NCBI GenBank assembly: GCA_946886245.1
Contig: CAMPIF010000367.1
Location: 1 to 5,039, forward strand
DNA: 5,039 nucleotides
Reading direction: 5' to 3'
Origin: Ectopseudomonas composti
Lineage (GTDB): Bacteria; Pseudomonadota; Gammaproteobacteria; Pseudomonadales; Pseudomonadaceae
Of this stretch, positions 1 through 5,039 are shown piece by piece. The notes beneath the pieces are model-generated. The model searched no databases, was not told the origin of the DNA, and saw only the letters and a program-made list of their open reading frames with translations. Each line of letters opens with the position of its first letter. Within the stretch, counting starts at the first letter, position 1. Made by a program: the position numbers and the translations under genes.

Positions 1-1826
<1,826 letters not shown>

Positions 1827-1877
1827 GCGAGTGGCGCCCGTGACAAGGTGGCGTTACAAGGGGAAACTGCTGTGCCT

Positions 1878-1906
1878 GTGACAATGTAGAGCCGGCAGAG
1901 TACAAC
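1878..1906 (+). promoter_or_regulatory. Predicted sigma70 promoter of fabAB
   Basis: A -35 hexamer GTGACA (1878-1883, 5/6 to TTGACA) is separated by exactly 17 bp from a -10 hexamer TACAAC (1901-1906, 4/6 to TATAAT). Transcription would start near 1912-1914, giving a leader of about 128 nt before fabA. It is the best-spaced promoter I see in the 214-bp gap upstream of fabA. The prediction is from sequence only. Confidence 0.6.
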
Positions 1907-1913
1907 TGTACTC
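1898..1913. promoter_or_regulatory. Inverted-repeat operator over the fabAB -10 (DesT/FabR-type candidate)
   Basis: The arms GAGTACA and TGTACTC are perfect reverse complements around a 2-bp centre (AC). The repeat covers the predicted -10 and reaches the expected start site, so a bound protein would block RNA polymerase. TetR-family regulators DesT (Pseudomonas) and FabR (enterobacteria) control fabA/fabB through palindromes of this general kind, with a TACA..TGTA-like core. The assignment to DesT is inferred from target gene, position and half-site resemblance; no regulator gene is in the window. Confidence 0.6.
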
Positions 1914-1954
1914 AGTGCGCTGTGACTTTCACCACAACGCAACAGTCTATGACT

Positions 1955-2010
1955 AGGCTGCCGGCAGACGCCTATGCAGGCGTGGCCGGCCAGGACGATT
2001 CGCCCAGCCT
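1955..2010 (+). promoter_or_regulatory. Structured fabA leader (nested stem-loops)
   Basis: The inner stem ACGCCT (1968-1973)/AGGCGT (1978-1983) closes an ATGC loop. It is flanked, across a small AG/G internal loop, by GCCGGC (1960-1965)/GCCGGC (1985-1990). A further helix AGGCT (1955-1959)/AGCCT (2006-2010) can enclose the whole. No T-run follows either side, so it does not look like an intrinsic terminator for the upstream kinase. It falls inside the predicted 5' UTR of fabAB, about 30 nt before the start codon. I do not recognise a known riboswitch family; a role in mRNA stability or translation is conjecture. Confidence 0.45.
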
Positions 2011-2030
2011 TAGAAGCGTGGGGACAATTG

Positions 2031-2035
2031 AGGAG
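2031..2035 (+). promoter_or_regulatory. Ribosome binding site of fabA
   Basis: AGGAG lies 5 nt before the ATG at 2041, within the longer match GAGGAG (2030-2035). It supports this start, which gives the family's standard N-terminus and length. Confidence 0.85.
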
Positions 2036-2040
2036 CTCGC

Positions 2041-2556
2041 ATGACAAGACAAAACGCCTACACCCGGGAAGATCTGCTCGCCTGCAGCCGCGGCGAACTG
2101 TTCGGCCCGGGGAACGCGCAACTGCCCGCCCCAAACATGCTGATGATCGATCGCATCGCTCACATCAGCGAAACCGGCGGCAAGTACGGCAAGGGCGAAA
2201 TCGTCGCTGAGCTCGATATCAATCCGGACCTGTGGTTCTTCGGCTGCCACTTCGAGGGCGATCCGGTCATGCCGGGCTGCCTCGGTCTCGACGCCATGTG
2301 GCAGTTGGTCGGTTTCTACCTCGGCTGGCAAGGCAACCCGGGCCGCGGTCGTGCCCTGGGCAGCGGCGAAGTGAAATTCTTCGGTCAGGTACTGCCGACC
2401 GCCAAGAAGGTCACCTACAACATTCACATCAAGCGCACCATCAGCCGTTCGCTGATCCTCGGCATCGCCGATGGCACCGTGGCCGTCGACGGTCGCGAAA
2501 TTTATAGCGCCGAAGGCCTGCGCGTCGGCCTGTTCACCTCCACCGACAGTTTCTGA
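2041..2556 (+). CDS. fabA: 3-hydroxydecanoyl-[ACP] dehydratase/isomerase FabA
   Basis: This cytoplasmic, homodimeric hot-dog-fold enzyme of type II fatty acid synthesis dehydrates 3-hydroxydecanoyl-ACP to trans-2-decenoyl-ACP and isomerises it to cis-3-decenoyl-ACP, the committed step to unsaturated fatty acids. The protein has 171 residues, the usual FabA length. The catalytic pair is visible: His70 in [17 protein letters not shown] and Asp84 in [10 protein letters not shown], at the same numbers as in the E. coli enzyme. The dimer and active-site stretch [11 protein letters not shown] is also present. The start is ATG with a good Shine-Dalgarno 5 nt upstream. The stop TGA is 11 bp before fabB and overlaps the fabB ribosome binding site, so the two are surely co-transcribed. 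Isomerase activity and the fabB partner distinguish it from FabZ. Control is likely from the promoter and operator at 1878-1913. Confidence 0.98.
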   Translation: MTRQNAYTREDLLACSRGELFGPGNAQLPAPNMLMIDRIAHISETGGKYGKGEIVAELDINPDLWFFGCHFEGDPVMPGCLGLDAMWQLVGFYLGWQGNPGRGRALGSGEVKFFGQVLPTAKKVTYNIHIKRTISRSLILGIADGTVAVDGREIYSAEGLRVGLFTSTDSF

Positions 2557-2560
2557 AGGA
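2556..2560 (+). promoter_or_regulatory. Ribosome binding site of fabB, overlapping the fabA stop
   Basis: AAGGA sits 7 nt before the ATG at 2568 and shares its first A with the fabA stop codon TGA. It decides in favour of ATG 2568 over the in-frame TTG at 2562, which lies only 1 nt after it. The overlap suggests translational coupling of FabA and FabB. Confidence 0.8.
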
Positions 2561-2567
2561 CTTGCAC

Positions 2568-3788
2568 ATGCGTCGTGTAGTGATCACCGGTCTGGGCATC
2601 GTTTCCTGCCTGGGCAATGACAAAGAAGCCGTTGCCGGCAGCCTTCGCGCGGGCAAATCAGGCATCCGTTTCAACCCCTCCTACGCCGAAATGGGCCTGC
2701 GTAGTCATGTCTCCGGTTCGGTCAACCTGAACCTGGAAGAGCTGATCGACCGCAAACTGCTGCGCTTCATGGGCGACGCTGCGGCCTTTGCCTATCTGTC
2801 GATGGAACAGGCGATCAAGGATTCCGGCCTCAGCGAAGAGCAGATTTCCAATCCGCGCACCGGCCTGATCGCCGGTTCCGGTGGCGCTTCCACCGTCAAC
2901 CAGATGGAAGCCATCGATACCCTGCGCGAAAAAGGCGTCAAGCGCATCGGCCCATACCGCGTGACCCGCACCATGGGCAGCACCGTATCGGCGTGCCTGG
3001 CGACTCCGTTCAAGATCAAGGGCGTCAACTTCTCCATCTCCTCGGCCTGCGCCACCAGCGCGCATTGCATCGGCCAGGCCATGGAGCAGATCCAGCTGGG
3101 CAAACAGGACGTGGTCTTCGCCGGCGGCGGCGAAGAAGAGCACTGGAGCCAGAGCTGCCTGTTCGACGCCATGGGCGCCCTCTCCACCCAGTACAACGAA
3201 ACCCCGGAAAAGGCCTCGCGCGCCTACGACGCCAAGCGTGACGGTTTCGTCATCGCCGGTGGTGGCGGCATGGTCGTGGTCGAGGAGCTGGAACACGCTC
3301 TGGCTCGCGGCGCCAAGATCTACGCGGAAATCGTCGGCTACGGCGCCACCAGCGACGGCTACGACATGGTCGCCCCGAGCGGCGAAGGTGCGATCCGCTG
3401 CATGCAGCAAGCGCTGGCCACCGTCGACACCCCGATCGACTACCTCAACACCCACGGCACCTCGACGCCGGTTGGCGACGTTGCGGAAATCAAAGGTGTG
3501 CGCGCCGTGTTCGGCGACAAGGCTCCGGCCATCAGCTCGACCAAGAGCCTGTCCGGCCACAGCCTCGGCGCTGCCGGCGTGCAGGAAGCGATCTACTGCA
3601 TGCTGATGATGGAAGGCAACTTCATCGCCGCTTCGGCCAATATCGACGAGCTCGACCCGGAAGTCGCCGACATGCCGATCCAGCTCACCACCGTCGAGAA
3701 CGCCAAGCTCGATACCGTGATGAGCAACAGCTTCGGCTTCGGTGGCACCAACGCCACCCTGGTGCTCAAGCGCTGGACTGGCAAGTAA
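2568..3788 (+). CDS. fabB: 3-oxoacyl-[ACP] synthase I FabB
   Basis: Cytoplasmic beta-ketoacyl-ACP synthase I (KAS I), a homodimeric thiolase-fold condensing enzyme. It elongates cis-3-decenoyl-ACP from FabA with malonyl-ACP and so is needed for unsaturated fatty acid synthesis. The protein has 406 residues, matching the family. Starting at ATG 2568 gives [17 protein letters not shown], the typical KAS N-terminus. Active-site residues: Cys161 in SSACATSAH, His296 in [11 protein letters not shown], Lys326 in [14 protein letters not shown], and His331. The C-terminal glycine-rich GFGGTN motif is at 390-395. Linkage to fabA favours FabB over FabF. It is the second gene of the operon, with an 11-bp gap after fabA, and is followed 16 bp after its stop by a strong terminator. 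Nothing is missing or unusual. Confidence 0.98.
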   Translation: MRRVVITGLGIVSCLGNDKEAVAGSLRAGKSGIRFNPSYAEMGLRSHVSGSVNLNLEELIDRKLLRFMGDAAAFAYLSMEQAIKDSGLSEEQISNPRTGLIAGSGGASTVNQMEAIDTLREKGVKRIGPYRVTRTMGSTVSACLATPFKIKGVNFSISSACATSAHCIGQAMEQIQLGKQDVVFAGGGEEEHWSQSCLFDAMGALSTQYNETPEKASRAYDAKRDGFVIAGGGGMVVVEELEHALARGAKIYAEIVGYGATSDGYDMVAPSGEGAIRCMQQALATVDTPIDYLNTHGTSTPVGDVAEIKGVRAVFGDKAPAISSTKSLSGHSLGAAGVQEAIYCMLMMEGNFIAASANIDELDPEVADMPIQLTTVENAKLDTVMSNSFGFGGTNATLVLKRWTGK

Positions 3789-3804
3789 CAGCTGTCGCGG
3801 TAAA

Positions 3805-3832
3805 GAAAACGGCGCCTTCGGGCGCCGTTTTC
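3805..3832. terminator. Bidirectional intrinsic terminator between fabB and the chemoreceptor gene
   Basis: A 12-bp perfect stem has left arm GAAAACGGCGCC (3805-3816) and right arm GGCGCCGTTTTC (3821-3832), with a TTCG tetraloop (3817-3820). The A-rich base on the left and T-run on the right make it usable from both strands. It reads GTTTTCGTTCG after the loop on the plus strand and GTTTTCTTTACC on the minus strand. It ends the fabAB mRNA and, 53 bp beyond its stop codon, the convergent chemoreceptor mRNA. Confidence 0.93.
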
Positions 3833-3848
3833 GTTCGTGCTTCTTTCT

Positions 3849-3874
3849 CCCTTCCCCCACTGGCGGGAGAAGGG
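3849..3874. repeat. Intergenic inverted repeat downstream of the chemoreceptor gene
   Basis: CCCTTCCCCC (3849-3858) and GGGAGAAGGG (3865-3874) face each other across ACTGGC. In the minus-strand RNA the stem is 10 bp with one U-G wobble; on the plus strand the same position is a C-A mismatch. No T-run follows on either strand, so it is not itself a standard terminator. It resembles the CCCTCTCCC...GGGAGAGGG type of dispersed intergenic palindrome seen in Pseudomonas and related genomes, but I cannot test copy number here. Confidence 0.5.
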
Positions 3875-3885
3875 CTGGCCGCGCC

Positions 3886-5039
3886 TCAGACCTTGAAGCG
3901 CGCGACCAGGTTGTTCAGATCGATCGCCAGGCGCGACAGCTCCTGGCTGGCCGCGCTGGTCTGGTTGGCACCCGCCGAACTCTGCAGCGAAAGATCGCGA
4001 ATATTGACCAGATTGCGATCCACTTCCCTCGCTACCTGAGCCTGCTCTTCCGACGCGCTGGCAATCACCAGGTTGCGTTCGTTGATCGAGGAAATGGCCT
4101 GAGTGATCAGCTCCAGTGCCGTCCCCGCCGCCTGGGCTACCTCAAGAGTGGAACGAGCGCGACTGTTGCTGCTCTGCATCGAGCCGACCGCCTGATCGGT
4201 GCCACTTTGAATGGCGCCGATCATCTGCTCGATCTCCTGGGTGGATTGCTGAGTGCGATGCGCCAGCGCGCGCACCTCGTCAGCCACCACGGCGAAGCCG
4301 CGCCCTGCATCACCGGCCCGCGCCGCCTCGATGGCCGCGTTGAGGGCCAGCAGGTTGGTCTGCTCGGCGATGGAGCGGATCACGTCGAGCACCTTGCTGA
4401 TCTCACGCACTCGCTCGGCCAACTTCTCGACCTCCCCCGCAGTGCCGTTCACGTCATCGGCCAACTGACTGATCGAGCTCACGGTCTGGCGCACCTGCTC
4501 GCGCCCCTGCAGCGCCGTGGCATTGGATTCGCGCGATGCCTCGGAGGTGCTCACCGCATTGCGCGCGACCTCTTCGACCGCCGCAGTCATCTCGTTGACT
4601 GCCGTAGCGGCCTGCTCGATCTCGGTGTTCTGCTGATGCAGGCCGCGAGTCGAATCTTCGGTCACCGCATGTAGCTCTTCGGATGCCGATGCCAGTTGAT
4701 TGGACGAGTCGGCGATGCTCTGGATAGTGCCGCGCAGACTCTGCTGCATGCTTTTCAGGGCGCTGAGCAAGCGCGCGGGCTCGTCGCTACCTTCAGCATG
4801 AATCACCTGCGTCAGATCGCCAGATGCCACCACCTCGGCCACCCGCACCGCTTCACTCAGCGGCGCGACAATGCTGCGCGTCAACAGCATCGCCAGCACG
4901 ATGGTAGCCAGGGTCGCCAGAATCATCATGGCGATGACCCAGATACGTGCCGACTCCGCCACCTGCCTGGCCGATTCGCCTGCTGCCACAGCGCTCACAC
5001 GATTCATCTCGATCAGCTTGGCGAGGCCCTGCATCATGG
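3886..5039 (-). CDS. Methyl-accepting chemotaxis protein (PA1608-like), 5'-truncated by the window edge
   Basis: Inner-membrane chemoreceptor that would couple ligand binding to CheA/CheW. 383 residues are visible from the first in-window ATG (5035-5037), but that Met lies in the periplasmic domain, so the gene continues past the edge. Residues 1-31 look like the last helix of a four-helix-bundle ligand domain; TM2 is about 32-53; HAMP about 54-106 ([17 protein letters not shown] then SGDLTQ); the rest is the coiled-coil signalling domain. The highly conserved hairpin tip is at about 225-256 (genome 4270-4365): [18 protein letters not shown] followed by [12 protein letters not shown]. Glu-rich segments such as SASEELHAV and [10 protein letters not shown] are plausible methylation sites. 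It ends VARFKV with no CheR-docking pentapeptide. It is convergent with fabB and shares its terminator. The ligand cannot be predicted because the sensing domain is outside the window. Confidence 0.95.
   Translation of the reverse strand, partial: MMQGLAKLIEMNRVSAVAAGESARQVAESARIWVIAMMILATLATIVLAMLLTRSIVAPLSEAVRVAEVVASGDLTQVIHAEGSDEPARLLSALKSMQQSLRGTIQSIADSSNQLASASEELHAVTEDSTRGLHQQNTEIEQAATAVNEMTAAVEEVARNAVSTSEASRESNATALQGREQVRQTVSSISQLADDVNGTAGEVEKLAERVREISKVLDVIRSIAEQTNLLALNAAIEAARAGDAGRGFAVVADEVRALAHRTQQSTQEIEQMIGAIQSGTDQAVGSMQSSNSRARSTLEVAQAAGTALELITQAISSINERNLVIASASEEQAQVAREVDRNLVNIRDLSLQSSAGANQTSAASQELSRLAIDLNNLVARFKV

Noticed and set aside
1850..1866. Sigma54-type -24/-12 element at TGGCGTTACAAGG
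   Set aside because: GG is present at the -24 side but the required GC at correct -12 spacing is absent.
1840..1928. Three GTGAC repeats (1840, 1878, 1922) as a direct-repeat regulator site
   Set aside because: Spacings of 38 and 44 bp are irregular, the third copy matches only GTGAC, and one copy is explained as the -35 box.
1922..1955. Second promoter with -10 near TATGAC (1948-1953)
   Set aside because: No -35 hexamer occurs at 16-18 bp spacing; GTGACT (1922-1927) is 20 bp away.
2562..2567. TTG at 2562 as an upstream fabB start
   Set aside because: It is 1 nt after the Shine-Dalgarno; ATG 2568 has 7-nt spacing and gives the standard MRRVVITG N-terminus.
2658..3860. 400-codon open frame antisense to fabB
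   Set aside because: It mirrors fabB codons in a GC-rich gene, has no recognisable domain or start signal, and overlaps an unmistakable FabB with all active-site residues.
3742..4674. 310-codon plus-strand frame across the end of fabB, the terminator and the chemoreceptor gene
   Set aside because: It runs through a strong terminator hairpin and is the complement of the chemoreceptor signalling domain; no known domain is visible.

Overview
The window looks like a piece of a Pseudomonas chromosome. It is GC-rich with mostly G/C third codon positions. It carries four genes in the order hybrid sensor kinase > fabA > fabB > < methyl-accepting chemotaxis protein. From memory this matches P. aeruginosa PAO1 PA1611-PA1610-PA1609-PA1608. 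The species cannot be fixed from this sequence alone.

Layout: (1) 1-1826 (+) is the 3' part of a membrane hybrid histidine kinase, cut by the left window edge: periplasmic segment, TM2, HAMP, HisKA, HATPase, receiver, and no Hpt domain. (2) 1827-2040 is a 214-bp intergenic region. I read in it a sigma70-type promoter, a 7+2+7 bp perfect inverted repeat overlapping the -10, a leader stem-loop and the fabA Shine-Dalgarno. (3) 2041-3788 (+) is the fabA-fabB operon with an 11-bp gap between the genes. (4) 3789-3885 holds a strong bidirectional intrinsic terminator and a second inverted repeat between the convergent fabB and chemoreceptor genes. (5) 3886-5039 (-) is the C-terminal part of a chemoreceptor, cut by the right window edge.

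FabA makes and isomerises trans-2-decenoyl-ACP to cis-3-decenoyl-ACP, and FabB elongates the cis product. Together they form the anaerobic-type unsaturated fatty acid branch, and the shared promoter and operator suggest joint control by membrane lipid composition. The flanking kinase and chemoreceptor are signalling proteins with no evident biochemical link to fatty acid synthesis.

This is largely a conserved core-genome region and I see no novel system. The points most worth a second look are the putative DesT/FabR-type operator on the fabAB promoter, a perfect 28-bp palindrome with rare Arg codons inside the kinase gene, and the structured fabA leader.
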